From an uncultured Verrucomicrobiales bacterium (GTDB lineage: Bacteria > Verrucomicrobiota > Verrucomicrobiia > Verrucomicrobiales > Akkermansiaceae), in the NCBI GenBank assembly GCA_937901085.1, contig CALCHQ010000004.1, positions 1 to 62,405 of the forward strand: DNA of 62,405 nucleotides, read 5' to 3'. The translations under genes were made by a program, and so were the position numbers. Shown here in pieces: positions 33,212 to 42,941 of this stretch (positions are counted from its first letter, which is position 1; every line of letters starts with the position of its first letter). The notes beneath the pieces are model-generated. The model made no database searches. It was not told the DNA's origin and saw only the letters and a list, made by a program, of their open reading frames with translations.

Positions 33212-36001
33212 TCAGATGACAGGTTGGCAGATAAGGATGGAGAGAAGATCCGGCGGTGTGCAGCAGGAGACAGAGACAGAGCCGTAGCGCTGACGGGCTG
33301 CCTCTCGTACACGGAGATGGTCTTGCAGTAGCTCGTTGGCTCGCTGTTGGAGCAGCTCATCAATCGGGAGCTGCTGCCACTGATTCAGAGCAAGAGTGAG
33401 CTGCACCTTAGCAGCGGCATCCGGTACATTGCCCTGTGGCGCAAGCTGCGTGAAAAGAGTCTGTTCTTCCTGGGTTGCGAATCTGAGCGGCTGCGTGCCT
33501 ACCCGGATAAGTGTCACCAATTCCTCCGCCATGGTGTGGCGGCTGCGGCCTTCGTTGCTGAAGGTGAGATTATGGCGCAGACGCAGGTTGTACAGCGTGG
33601 TCAGTTGCGGGACGGCGGCATCCTTCACACGTACCACGGCGCAACGAGGAAGCGAGTACTCGCCCGGTTGAGAATCCAGCGAAAGCTCGGCCAGATAGTC
33701 CGCAATACCGGCAACAAGCGGATGTGCACGGGAAACAGAGGGCAGTTCCGAACCGGCGGGGCGAAGAGAAAAACGGAAGGCGTTTTTCTTGTCGACTTTG
33801 ATACCGCCTTCCAGCAAACGGCGGGAAAGTCCCTCCGGCAGATTGGAGAGGCGCAGGCTGTAGGCATCTTCATCCATAGGCAGCGGCTCCAGCGGCGCGC
33901 CAAGTCGCTTGCATGTTTCCTGCAAGAAGTGGCGAAGCTCCTCCTTGGTACCCAGCAGCTCCTTCAGTCGATTATACTCCGGCATGACATCCGAGGGCTG
34001 CAAGGCCTGCTGCGCGAAGGTTGTTGCACGGGTTTTATCCGCAGCGGATGCATCCTTCCATGCGATATTAAGGAGGTCATAATCGTCGAATTGAAGCGCC
34101 ATCTGCCCGAGCATTTTTTCTGCCGGCTCCTCATTATTAAGGAGCACGGCATGCACCAGGGCTTCGCCGGTCTTCTTCTCATCCACCGGCACAGGAACAC
34201 GCACTCCGAGCTCGTTGCCGATGGTTTCGGCCTTGCGCAGAATGACTTTGAGAATAAAGCCATCCACCGGGTTGTTCTGCCCATAGAGCATGAGGCTGCG
34301 AACAATCTTCTTTTTCTGACCGAAGCGATCCACACGTCCCTCTCGCTGTTCATGGCGGGTGGGGTTCCATGCCAGATCGTAGTGCACCACAGCATCAAAA
34401 CCGTTCTGAAGATTGATACCTTCAGAGAGACAGTTAGTAGCTACAAGAATGCGTTTTTCCTGTTCGATGAGGCGTTGCGCTTCTTCTGCGCGTTCTGCCG
34501 GTGACAACTTACCGGTGATAGCCCGCACAGAATACTTCGGGAAGGCCTTTTGCAGAGCCTCTGCCACATATTCTGCTGTGCTGATATACTGGCAGAAGAT
34601 GATGGGATGATAGTCATCCTTGAGCAGAGCTTTGATAGCGCCCTTCAATTTATCGAGCTTGGGATCCTCTGCATTTTGTTTCAGAGCCTGGGCTTTGCGC
34701 AACAAATCTTCAATGCGTCCCAGTTCCGGGGCGGGAGCCTCAAGGTCATCCTCGGAATCATCATCGGACGGGTCTGCAAGGTGGGTTGTATATTCGTCCT
34801 CCGATTCCGGCGGCAGTTCGCCAAGCAGCTTGGCTTCCAGCGCAGATATAGCTGAGGCCGGGCTGGAAGAGATACAGCGCAGCATAGCCAGCATGGCGTA
34901 CCAGATCATACGGTTGTTCGTGGACTGCGCTTCTTTCAAACAGTAATGGCGCACCTCCTCGAAGAAATCCCCCCAGGGGCCGGCAAGGCGGTAGGTCATT
35001 TCTACCGTCTGCTTATCGGGAAGAACTTCCTGCTCATTCCAAAAACGCTGAATATCCTTACGCCGGCGCTGCACCAGATGACGGGACAAGGATTCACGCA
35101 GGGAGTTGCGCTGACGCTGAGCCACCTCGCCCATGACCTCAAACTTGCAATCCAACAGCCCCAGCAGGTGGTAGAAGCCTTCTTCAATACCGGAGTGAGG
35201 CGTAGCCGTGAGCATGAGCATGTGGCGCTTCTCATCATCTGCCAGTGTACGCAGCAAATCGTAGCGCTGGTGGTTGCGGGCGGTGACAGAGGTACAGGTG
35301 TGTGCTTCATCTACCACAATGCATTCTGGAGCCTTGTTAAGGAATGTGTCGCGGTGACGATCGCTCTTGATGTAGTCCAGACTGATGATGGTATAGGGGT
35401 GGTGCTCAAAGATGGATAATCCGGGAGGCACCTGTTTCTCCAATCTCTTGATACTGGACGATGTAATAACCTCAGCCCGGATGTTGAAGTGAGACTGCAA
35501 TTCTTCTCGCCACTGCTCTGCCAGATTCGGCGGACAGAGAACAGAGAAGCGGCTGATTTCTCCACGATCCAGCAATTCACGCACAATGAGCCCGGCTTCG
35601 ATGGTTTTACCGATACCTACGTCGTCTGCAATCAACAGGCGGATGACCTGTTGGCGCAGAGCCATAAGCAGAGGAACAAGCTGGTAAATGCGAGGCTGTA
35701 CAGCGATATTGCCAAAGGAGCGGAAGGGACCGGCTCCGGAGCGCATACGCATGCGCATGGCGCTTTGCAGCAAGCCCAGCTCGTTACGGTTGCCTCGGTG
35801 CTCCGGAGAAGGCGGAGGAAAAACCGCCGAGGACGGAGCATCTTCAGCCTGCTCTAAAGCCGGGATAAGCCAGCAGGATTCAGCAGCAGAACCGGCAAGC
35901 GGGCGCAGGTGCAGCAGCTCAGGCGTAGAGTCACCTTCGATGACCCAATCGCGGCCACGAGCACGGATGAGAGAACCGGGAGTATAATTGAGAACAGGCA
36001 T
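33212..36001 (-). CDS. SNF2-family helicase (DrmD-like)
   Basis: This 929-residue SNF2/SWI2-type translocase has LLIADDVGIGKTIEAGLI (Walker A, about residues 123-140), IVVDEAHTCTSV (DEAH), MLTATPHSG (motif III), LVATNCLSEGINLQ (motif V) and NPTRHEQREGRVDRFGQ (motif VI). It probably tracks along duplex DNA. The ATG overlaps the upstream helicase stop by one base (TGATG), so translation is coupled. The pairing with the DUF1998 helicase and adenine methylase is that of DISARM class 1 DrmD. Confidence 0.88.
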   Translation of the reverse strand: MPVLNYTPGSLIRARGRDWVIEGDSTPELLHLRPLAGSAAESCWLIPALEQAEDAPSSAVFPPPSPEHRGNRNELGLLQSAMRMRMRSGAGPFRSFGNIAVQPRIYQLVPLLMALRQQVIRLLIADDVGIGKTIEAGLIVRELLDRGEISRFSVLCPPNLAEQWREELQSHFNIRAEVITSSSIKRLEKQVPPGLSIFEHHPYTIISLDYIKSDRHRDTFLNKAPECIVVDEAHTCTSVTARNHQRYDLLRTLADDEKRHMLMLTATPHSGIEEGFYHLLGLLDCKFEVMGEVAQRQRNSLRESLSRHLVQRRRKDIQRFWNEQEVLPDKQTVEMTYRLAGPWGDFFEEVRHYCLKEAQSTNNRMIWYAMLAMLRCISSSPASAISALEAKLLGELPPESEDEYTTHLADPSDDDSEDDLEAPAPELGRIEDLLRKAQALKQNAEDPKLDKLKGAIKALLKDDYHPIIFCQYISTAEYVAEALQKAFPKYSVRAITGKLSPAERAEEAQRLIEQEKRILVATNCLSEGINLQNGFDAVVHYDLAWNPTRHEQREGRVDRFGQKKKIVRSLMLYGQNNPVDGFILKVILRKAETIGNELGVRVPVPVDEKKTGEALVHAVLLNNEEPAEKMLGQMALQFDDYDLLNIAWKDASAADKTRATTFAQQALQPSDVMPEYNRLKELLGTKEELRHFLQETCKRLGAPLEPLPMDEDAYSLRLSNLPEGLSRRLLEGGIKVDKKNAFRFSLRPAGSELPSVSRAHPLVAGIADYLAELSLDSQPGEYSLPRCAVVRVKDAAVPQLTTLYNLRLRHNLTFSNEGRSRHTMAEELVTLIRVGTQPLRFATQEEQTLFTQLAPQGNVPDAAAKVQLTLALNQWQQLPIDELLQQRANELLQDHLRVREAARQRYGSVSVSCCTPPDLLSILICQPVI

Positions 36002-39000
36002 CAGGAGAGGTACTGTGAGATGTTGGCGATATCGTCGTCTGACAATGTTTCCGGCAGCGGCAGGCAGATGATTCCGTAGAGCGTAGTCAGCATATCTGCT
36101 GCGGGAGGAACCTCACCGCGGAACAGAGCCAGGGAGGGATTTGCGTAATAGGCGTCGGCTACAACCTCACCGGGGAGAGCCTTATTTACCTCATCCGCCG
36201 GAGGAAGACCGGCTGCTGTGAGCTGAGACTGGATGCCCCCTGCAGCAGGAGCAAGGGCGGCGCGAGTAGTTTCCTCGATTTTGAATTCACCCCCGGCTAA
36301 GCCCTTGAGCAAGGCCAGCACCTCGGTATTGGAACGGTTGATTTTTTCGTGGTCAGGCTGGTTGCGATAAGAGAGCAAACAGTGGTAGCAGGCGCACACG
36401 CAGCGTTCTGATTCCGGCTTTTCCTGATGAGAATCCACCCACTCACCTTCCCGGAGGATGTAGTGCATGGCTTGCAGAGCATTGGCCGCCACCTGTTGCA
36501 GTCGCTCGGGGGATTCGACTAACTGATGGAGTACACCGGCGCCACCCTCGGAGGCTTCGTAAAGCAGCAGGCTCTGACGGTTGCTTCTATCTGGCAAGGC
36601 CTCCACAATGATTTCAGAGCTTTCAATCTGGAAAGTGCGCACGATACCCACGGCCAGAGCGGATTGTAATGTGGCGGCGGCTTCCTCATGCTGCAAGGCT
36701 GTAGGAAGCTGGTAAATCAGGATATTGCGGCGATCCTCCACATAGGGGACGATGCGCTGCACGATACGCGGCTTATCCTCCTTCTTGACCTCATCTTCGC
36801 CGAAGTCCGGATTGGTTTCTTCGTCAGATGACCATTGGCCGGTGGTGGGATTGATATTGAACCCGAAGGCGCTGATATCAGCTCGGCGACGCCATCCCTT
36901 ATTTACTCGCCACAGGGTTGCGGAAGGCCCGTAGGTAAAGGCACCCAGCTCACTACCACCGGCATCCTTCCGACAGATCTTTCTTTCGGAACAACTCAGT
37001 TTCCCGTTGCTGACAGCAAAGCGATAGCAGGTCTGGAGGTCGTAGCCCTGACGCTGGCGTTCCTCCATCATGGCGTTAATCTGCTCCTTGCGGCGAGTTT
37101 CCACGGTCTCCACCTTGTACAGATTGTAGATGGAATTACGATCCTTGGTCAATTCTGTCTGGCAATGCTCGCAGACATCAAGAGGCGTGCCACCTGTGGG
37201 AATGAAGAAGGAATGACCACACTGAGAGCATACCTGTATCTCTCGGGTGGGGAGCTTTTGCCCCACCTGGTTATCCTGTGCAGCCAGCTTTATTTTGTGA
37301 ACTTCGTAGGTAGAGCCCTGGTGGTAGATAAGACTCAGCGGGCCAAACTCCGACAGAGCAAGGAAACGCGGACGTGCCAACGGTCGCAGAGAATCGGTAT
37401 CGGTGCCCTTACCGGGAATCCAAGCTAACAGAGGCAGACGCGGGAAGTCATACCCCGGCATAAATCCCTGACTGGCCAGATAACGATACGAATAGAACTC
37501 ATTATTAGCGGAGCTGTTTTTGCTGGTAAGCAAACTTCTCTGTTTATATGCCTCATCAAATCGGCGCTTGGCAGCATCCTTCTCTTTCTGAGTGAAGCCT
37601 GCCATGTCCTGCATAATTTTGTTGCAAGCCGCCATCTGGCGATTAGTGGATTTGACCAGCTCGCGCCAGTTGTCGAAGGCGTTATCAAACTTTTCCCATG
37701 CCTGATTGAGACAGTTTATGCAGAAATCCGGATCCCGGGCCCATTCGTATTCCTTGCCTTCCGGAATCAGTCCCTTGGTCAGAAGAGACTGCATGAGAGC
37801 CTGAGCCACCGGCAAGGCTGAATCCTTCACCTTGGGCGCACACAGGGCATCTCGGACTTCTTGGCGCACCGGGTACTCGTTCTCCACGGCTAAATCCAGA
37901 ATATCAATAATTGATTCGGAAAGCTGGAACTCTGCGGCATGGAGCCAGATGGCACGGATATGGCTCTCCACCATATCCTGGTTGGAGAGGTCGAGTGCCG
38001 GCGGATTAACCGTACCGCTTACCATCTCGTTTTGCTTGTCAAAGAACCACTGGTCATGAGGGCTTGCCGCAGCGCAGTACGTAAGAGCCATAGCCGCACG
38101 TCCGGAGCGACCAGCACGACCGGCTCGCTGCGCATAGTTAGCTGGGGTGGGCGGTACATTGCGCATGTAGACGATATCCAAGGATGAAATGTCGACACCC
38201 AGCTCCATAGTCGGGGAGCAGAACAGCAGAGGAAGCGGCAGCAGCCGATCCTTCGTAGAATCATTGCGGAAGCGTTGTTCAAGCTGCTCACGTGTTTCGC
38301 TGTCTACTTGCGCCGTATGCTCCTGAGCTTCGAAACCGAAAAGTCCATGGTCGGAGGAGCCCAGAAGATCCGCCATCTGGCGATATAATTTGAAGAAGAA
38401 TGGATTTTCCTTGAGCGCCTTTTCCGATTGTTCAGATACGCTCCAGCGCAGCGCCCCGGAATCGAGTACCCAGGTGTCATCGTGTCGCTTTTCTACTATG
38501 CCGTATTCCTCCGCAGCTTTGAGGATGCAGAGAACAAGCTCCGAGTATTCTTTTTTGAGGAATGTATCTTTCCAATAACCGGCATCATCGGCATTATCCA
38601 GGCATTTCCGCAACTCCTTGGCCATGCTTGATGATGGAGAAAGAGAGATGCTGCGCTGTGTCTTTGAGTCGAACTTATCTTTTCTCTTTTTGCTGAAGGA
38701 GATATGATTGCCTTTGAATTTGTTGCCGATGAGACGTTCCTTGGGCAATGTCCAAAGGGGCTTGAGACGACCACTCAGATCCGCAAGATAATCGTTCTGC
38801 TTATTGTGATCAAGATAATCACAGCTGATGCAGAGCTTGCTGCGCATGGTATCAAATACAGTGGTAATAACCTGCACTCGGCTGGCGTGTGTAAGGTTAC
38901 GCCATGCCGGGAACGCCTGTGCAATACTGGATTCCTCTGCGACATCATCGATATCCTGATAGCTGATGTGCAGGACATCGAGCTGCTCCAGATTCGGATT

Positions 39001-41256
39001 ATTGCGTCTCCATCCGTATCGCTGCTCTGTGATGAGAGAGAAGCCCAGATAGAAACGCATGGCATCGGCCGCTTTTCTGAGTAGTCCACCTTTAGCATCG
39101 GGATTATCGAGTACGCATTCCCGGAGAAGAGGTGAGGTCACGCTGCCGGACGAGAATATAGCATCTACTCCCATTGCTTTTTGCAGTGCTGCCAGCAGTT
39201 CCGTTTCTCCCATGGGGGATGTAGCCCCGGAAAGCGCACGTATGAGCGCGGCGCGAAGTAGGGCTGTATGCACGAAATCATTGAAGAAGCCGGCCTGTAG
39301 AGCGGCGTCCTGTCTATTGTCCGTAAAGCCAAGCACCTTATATACGTTAAGAAGATCCTGGCGATATTTTTCATCCTGAGCAGTACGGATTTCTTCCTGC
39401 ATGAGATTGAGTGCAGAAAGCATCAGCACAGTGGAGGCTGATGAGCGACCTTCGATGGACAGACCATAGATTCGGTTGCCTACCTTACCCTGCATCTCGA
39501 AGCCGTTACCACAGTGGACACAATAGGGAAACTTGTGATAGGTTTGATAGAAGTCGTGGCATGGGGCGTTATCTTCGTCCACAATGTTGCCAAGCACATT
39601 CACATGAACCAGATGCGGAACGTGTGCCTTTTTTTCACGTTTAACGACAAATTCGTTACGGCGTTCCTCCAGCCACGTCTCCGGCAGAGTTTCCGGATCA
39701 TTAGAATCAAATGCGTGTTGCTCTTTCTCTGCACTGAGAGCCGGGGTCAGGATGCAGGCCTCCATCTGGGTGTGGACTTCATCGCCAATTACAGTATCGT
39801 CCAATGAACGAGGAGAGTAGCGGTGTTCCTTACGGTCGAACCATGCGGGGATATGGGCTTGACCGCACTCACGGCAGAAGTAGGCTGTAAAGAGACGGGC
39901 TCTATCTGTTCGCCCGGGAATGTAGGTCTGGGATTCCAGTGTAATGGTTCTCTGACCCGGGGGCTCTAGGGACATGGAAACAGCACCGGGGCCGCTGATG
40001 AATTGATGCAGTTTAAACGCAAAGGGAGTGCGATTATTTATTTTAACACCGCTGGCTGTTTGCAGGAAATTTTGAAGAACCTGTTTCGCCTCATCCTGAG
40101 ATATCCCAGCTGTCGCAGCAAGTTGCTCGGCGTGGGTGGAAATGGTTGCCGGTGTAGCGCGGCGAAGTTCGTGCTTGCCGTCCCATGTGGTACCCATGGT
40201 GCGCTCTACCCAGATGGCAAGCGGGTTGTTAAGTAAATCGGGATCGTTATCTGTCCATCCGAACGTGTAATTGGAATGAAGATACTCGGTAAGCAATGCC
40301 GGGAGCTCACTATCACTCAATTTCGTGTTGGTGACGCGGAGCAATGACTCTTCGATAATGTGCTCCGGAAGGAAAGGTGCTCCAAAGAGCTTAGCCGCGA
40401 CATCGGTAACCGCCTTGCGGCGTTCAGTGGCATCCTCAGCTGAAGACATCGTAGCAGAGGTACCCACGCATATCATATTGTGCGAGTGAGTCGTGATGCG
40501 AAGGCGTCGTACGAGCAAGGCTACGTCAGCACCCTGTCGGCCTCGGTAGGTGTGAAGCTCATCCAGCGCAAGGAACGCGAGATCGTGGCAGTTAGCAATA
40601 ACCTTGCGGTCTGTATCCTTCGCGCTGCGCGTCAGCAGATACTCCAACATCATGTAGTTGGTCAACAGAATATCGGGAGGATTGTTGGCAAGCTCCTTGC
40701 GAGCTTCCGGGGATTCCTGGCCGGTGTAGCGCCCCACGGTGATTCCCAGATCCTTGGCATTATCCAGGAACTTTTTGAATTCCTTTTCCTGACTGTTGGC
40801 TAGGGCATTCATCGGGTATATAATGATAGCCCTGGTTTTACGCGTTGCTGACTTGGCTCGTGCTCTGAGAACGGCATCAATGATAGGAATGATGAAAGTC
40901 AAAGACTTACCCGAACCGGTGCCGGTGGTTACAACGTAATTGTGGCGTTCCTGCGCGTAGGTAATCGCCTCCTGCTGGTGGCGGTGCAGAGTAAGAGGTG
41001 TCTTTTCTTCCCCAAAAACAAACAGACGCTCGCAGTCTGGGTGCAGCGTTCCATTGATCACGAGCTCATGAACATTGTGACCCTTTTCATAGTTCATATT
41101 GAGCTGTATCAAAGGCTCTGGACAGAACTTTTTCTGTTCATTAAGGAACTTATGAACAACTGATTTGATGTCATCTTCCCGGATAATATTGAAACCCTGA
41201 GAAAAGTCGTTGTAGCGACTTGTGAGGTGCTCGTGAAATTGGAAGATGTCGTTCAT
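36001..41256 (-). CDS. Giant DEAD/DEAH helicase with DUF1998 (DrmA-DrmB-like)
   Basis: This 1751-residue protein has an N-terminal superfamily 2 helicase: VTTGTGSGKSLTF (Walker A, residues 109-121), LALDELHTYRGRQGADV (DELH), CVGTSATMSS and RAGRAGRSGRAAMAL (motif VI). Cysteine pairs suggest zinc sites (YFCRECGQAHIP; CSQCGHSFF with CEHC). The C-terminus has the DUF1998 signature LYEASEGGAGVLHQLVE and CVCACYHCLLSYRNQ. In DISARM, DrmA (helicase) and DrmB (DUF1998) are separate proteins of a size summing to about this length, so this may be a fusion or a large MrfA-like protein. It is first in the island operon. Confidence 0.87.
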   Translation of the reverse strand: MNDIFQFHEHLTSRYNDFSQGFNIIREDDIKSVVHKFLNEQKKFCPEPLIQLNMNYEKGHNVHELVINGTLHPDCERLFVFGEEKTPLTLHRHQQEAITYAQERHNYVVTTGTGSGKSLTFIIPIIDAVLRARAKSATRKTRAIIIYPMNALANSQEKEFKKFLDNAKDLGITVGRYTGQESPEARKELANNPPDILLTNYMMLEYLLTRSAKDTDRKVIANCHDLAFLALDELHTYRGRQGADVALLVRRLRITTHSHNMICVGTSATMSSAEDATERRKAVTDVAAKLFGAPFLPEHIIEESLLRVTNTKLSDSELPALLTEYLHSNYTFGWTDNDPDLLNNPLAIWVERTMGTTWDGKHELRRATPATISTHAEQLAATAGISQDEAKQVLQNFLQTASGVKINNRTPFAFKLHQFISGPGAVSMSLEPPGQRTITLESQTYIPGRTDRARLFTAYFCRECGQAHIPAWFDRKEHRYSPRSLDDTVIGDEVHTQMEACILTPALSAEKEQHAFDSNDPETLPETWLEERRNEFVVKREKKAHVPHLVHVNVLGNIVDEDNAPCHDFYQTYHKFPYCVHCGNGFEMQGKVGNRIYGLSIEGRSSASTVLMLSALNLMQEEIRTAQDEKYRQDLLNVYKVLGFTDNRQDAALQAGFFNDFVHTALLRAALIRALSGATSPMGETELLAALQKAMGVDAIFSSGSVTSPLLRECVLDNPDAKGGLLRKAADAMRFYLGFSLITEQRYGWRRNNPNLEQLDVLHISYQDIDDVAEESSIAQAFPAWRNLTHASRVQVITTVFDTMRSKLCISCDYLDHNKQNDYLADLSGRLKPLWTLPKERLIGNKFKGNHISFSKKRKDKFDSKTQRSISLSPSSSMAKELRKCLDNADDAGYWKDTFLKKEYSELVLCILKAAEEYGIVEKRHDDTWVLDSGALRWSVSEQSEKALKENPFFFKLYRQMADLLGSSDHGLFGFEAQEHTAQVDSETREQLEQRFRNDSTKDRLLPLPLLFCSPTMELGVDISSLDIVYMRNVPPTPANYAQRAGRAGRSGRAAMALTYCAAASPHDQWFFDKQNEMVSGTVNPPALDLSNQDMVESHIRAIWLHAAEFQLSESIIDILDLAVENEYPVRQEVRDALCAPKVKDSALPVAQALMQSLLTKGLIPEGKEYEWARDPDFCINCLNQAWEKFDNAFDNWRELVKSTNRQMAACNKIMQDMAGFTQKEKDAAKRRFDEAYKQRSLLTSKNSSANNEFYSYRYLASQGFMPGYDFPRLPLLAWIPGKGTDTDSLRPLARPRFLALSEFGPLSLIYHQGSTYEVHKIKLAAQDNQVGQKLPTREIQVCSQCGHSFFIPTGGTPLDVCEHCQTELTKDRNSIYNLYKVETVETRRKEQINAMMEERQRQGYDLQTCYRFAVSNGKLSCSERKICRKDAGGSELGAFTYGPSATLWRVNKGWRRRADISAFGFNINPTTGQWSSDEETNPDFGEDEVKKEDKPRIVQRIVPYVEDRRNILIYQLPTALQHEEAAATLQSALAVGIVRTFQIESSEIIVEALPDRSNRQSLLLYEASEGGAGVLHQLVESPERLQQVAANALQAMHYILREGEWVDSHQEKPESERCVCACYHCLLSYRNQPDHEKINRSNTEVLALLKGLAGGEFKIEETTRAALAPAAGGIQSQLTAAGLPPADEVNKALPGEVVADAYYANPSLALFRGEVPPAADMLTTLYGIICLPLPETLSDDDIANISQYLS

Positions 41257-41285
41257 GTTTTAGCAGAAGATATGCGCGCACGTTA

Positions 41286-41314
41286 ATTTTACCTGAAAAG
41301 ACCTCCTCGTTCAA
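41286..41314 (-). promoter_or_regulatory. Promoter of the defence-like operon
   Basis: On the minus strand, TTGAAC (41309-41314), a 17-bp spacer and TAAAAT (41286-41291), 29 nt before the helicase ATG at 41256. The leader would be about 22 nt, longer than for most core genes in the window. Confidence 0.5.
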
Positions 41315-41384
41315 GCCCCAAGGTGACTTTTTGTGTGCTTTTGTGCGCTTTCTTGCTACTCCGAAAGAGTTAAAGAGATATGGG

Positions 41385-41609
41385 TTACAGTGTTCGTACA
41401 GTAACCTCCACAACATCCTCCACCGGGATGCGGGTGCCGGTGTCCATGATAAGCAGCTTCTCGTGCGGTATTAGCTTCTTGATGCGCCCGGTGGTCTCTG
41501 CATAGCTGCCGCCGGCCTTGCGGCTGTCCGGGACGAAGTAAACGATATTCAGGACCAGGCTGGAAGCCATTGCGGCCGGCTGCTGGAGGTCGGCGATTTC
41601 CAGCCTCAC
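41385..41609 (-). CDS. Small YolD-like protein (tentative)
   Basis: This 74-residue protein, MRLEIADLQQ to VEVTVRTL, follows the quinone reductase gene by 28 nt in the same direction. The end, IPHEKLLIMDTGTRIPVEDV, resembles the strand-loop-strand end of YolD-like domains (short turn, hydrophobic strands, VEDVVEV). This is a weak visual similarity. G+C-rich codon use groups it with the core chromosome, so the island boundary lies between this gene's end at 41385 and the helicase start at 41256. Confidence 0.55.
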   Translation of the reverse strand: MRLEIADLQQPAAMASSLVLNIVYFVPDSRKAGGSYAETTGRIKKLIPHEKLLIMDTGTRIPVEDVVEVTVRTL

Positions 41610-41637
41610 GCATTCCTGGTCTGGAGTAGGGGAGTAA

Positions 41638-42180
41638 TCAGGAGCAGGATTTCAGGTGTGCGATGAGGCGCTGGGCGTGCTGGCTGGCTTTTTCTGAGAT
41701 TTCTGCAAGCTGCTGCGGGTCGTTGCGCATGTGGTAGGAAACGCCGCCCGTGCCGATGCTGCCGCCCCATTGCATGCCGGTGAACTGGCATGTGGCGCGC
41801 AGGTTGGCAAAGAAGGGCTCCCAGTCCATGGCTTCAGCGGGGGCGCCGGTGGTGTAGGAGATGATGAGTGTCTTGCCGCGCAGTTTATCGCCTGTGCTGC
41901 CGTGGGAGAAGCCGTGCAGGAAGGCCTGTTCCATCCAGCGGTGCAGCAGGGAGGGCATGGAAAACCAGTATACCGGGAATTGCAGCACGACGATATCAGC
42001 CCAGAGCAGGCGTTCCTGTTCGGCTGCGGCGTTAATCTGGAAATCCGGGTAGAGGCGGTCGAGGTATACGGTGCGGCAGCCTGGCAGGGAGGTTTCCAGT
42101 TGCTCCATGATGGTTTTGTTGGCAACGGAATCGCTGGTGGTGTTGGTGTGGCCGCAGATGATGAGAATGTTTTTCTTCAT
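41638..42180 (-). CDS. NAD(P)H-quinone oxidoreductase, flavodoxin-like fold
   Basis: This 180-residue flavoprotein of the NQO/MdaB/KefF group begins KKNILIICGHTN, the FMN or FAD phosphate loop. ADIVVLQFPVYWFSMPSLL, MEQAFLHGFSHG and SYTTGAP are typical. It probably reduces quinones by two electrons, protecting against oxidative or electrophile stress. The frame extends upstream, but a promoter ending 8 nt before the ATG at 42180 fixes the start. Confidence 0.87.
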   Translation of the reverse strand: MKKNILIICGHTNTTSDSVANKTIMEQLETSLPGCRTVYLDRLYPDFQINAAAEQERLLWADIVVLQFPVYWFSMPSLLHRWMEQAFLHGFSHGSTGDKLRGKTLIISYTTGAPAEAMDWEPFFANLRATCQFTGMQWGGSIGTGGVSYHMRNDPQQLAEISEKASQHAQRLIAHLKSCS

Positions 42181-42188
42181 GATATTCC

Positions 42189-42217
42189 AGTATACCTGAG
42201 CCGGCATTCTGTTGCAA
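42189..42217 (-). promoter_or_regulatory. Promoter of the quinone reductase gene
   Basis: On the minus strand, TTGCAA (42212-42217), a 17-bp spacer and TATACT (42189-42194), 8 nt before the ATG at 42180. Confidence 0.65.
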
Positions 42218-42237
42218 GGTTGTTATGGGGAAAAGGA

Positions 42238-42266
42238 TTGTTTTTGAGGAGGAAATATGGTAGATT
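42238..42266 (+). promoter_or_regulatory. Promoter of the 42276 lipoprotein gene
   Basis: TTGTTT (42238-42243), a 17-bp spacer and TAGATT (42261-42266), 9 nt before the ATG at 42276. Confidence 0.5.
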
Positions 42267-42275
42267 CCTGCTGTG

Positions 42276-42917
42276 ATGAGAAGCTTGTATCGTGCCATTG
42301 TAGCTGCGTTATGTCTGCCCGGCCTGTTGAACAGCTGTTATTTCAACTCTACGGCGCGCTTGTATGACATGGCGGAGTACGAAGCACGCGCGAATGCGGC
42401 AGACTTGAATACCGCTCCCGAACCCCTGGTGTACCAGAATGGGGAGAATTATTATATTGAGTTGCCTCGATACCGCGTCGGTAATCCTCTCAAGATTCAG
42501 CATTCTCTTTTTGAGCAGGAAATGCCGGTGACCGGCTGGACAGAGAAACGCGGTATGGGCATGTTCCGCATTCCGCAGGATTTTGCCTTGTACCTGACGG
42601 GCCGGGGCAGGGAAGTGAAGAGTGTTTCTTTTCTGGAGGAAGTGCCGCAGGCCGATGAAATCAAACTGCTGAGCCGCCCGATTCCTGTGGTGCGGAAAGC
42701 AGAGGCACATGTGGTGAACTACACCTATACCTCTCCCGATGCCGGCTGGTTGCGGACTGTCGCGCCGCTGAACTGGATATTCGTGGACTTGCCGGTGACT
42801 GTGGTGGAAAATGTGGCGGTGCTTACCGCCGCGGCCGGTGGCGTCTGGCTTTTCATGGAGGATGAGGAAGAGGAGGATGAAGAGGAGCCTGTCATCTGCC
42901 CGCCGCCCAGCCTGTGA
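42276..42917 (+). CDS. Putative lipoprotein with acidic tail
   Basis: This 213-residue protein begins MRSLYRAIVAALCLPGLLNSC; the cysteine after LLNS is a likely lipidation site. The middle is soluble and unrecognised. A hydrophobic stretch near the C-terminus (VVENVAVLTAAAGGVWLFM) could be a second membrane segment. It is followed by a dense acidic run of Glu and Asp residues and a proline-rich end. No family recognised. It appears first in an operon with the two small membrane proteins that follow. GTG at 42273 is an alternative start. Confidence 0.7.
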   Translation: MRSLYRAIVAALCLPGLLNSCYFNSTARLYDMAEYEARANAADLNTAPEPLVYQNGENYYIELPRYRVGNPLKIQHSLFEQEMPVTGWTEKRGMGMFRIPQDFALYLTGRGREVKSVSFLEEVPQADEIKLLSRPIPVVRKAEAHVVNYTYTSPDAGWLRTVAPLNWIFVDLPVTVVENVAVLTAAAGGVWLFMEDEEEEDEEEPVICPPPSL

Positions 42918-42941
42918 GGTGCCGATAAAGAGGAAATGACC

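Noticed and set aside
41171..41416. An 81-codon minus-strand frame overlapping the start of the giant helicase gene and its promoter
   Set aside because: Lies mostly in the promoter/leader and in another frame of the helicase gene, with no ribosome site or family resemblance.
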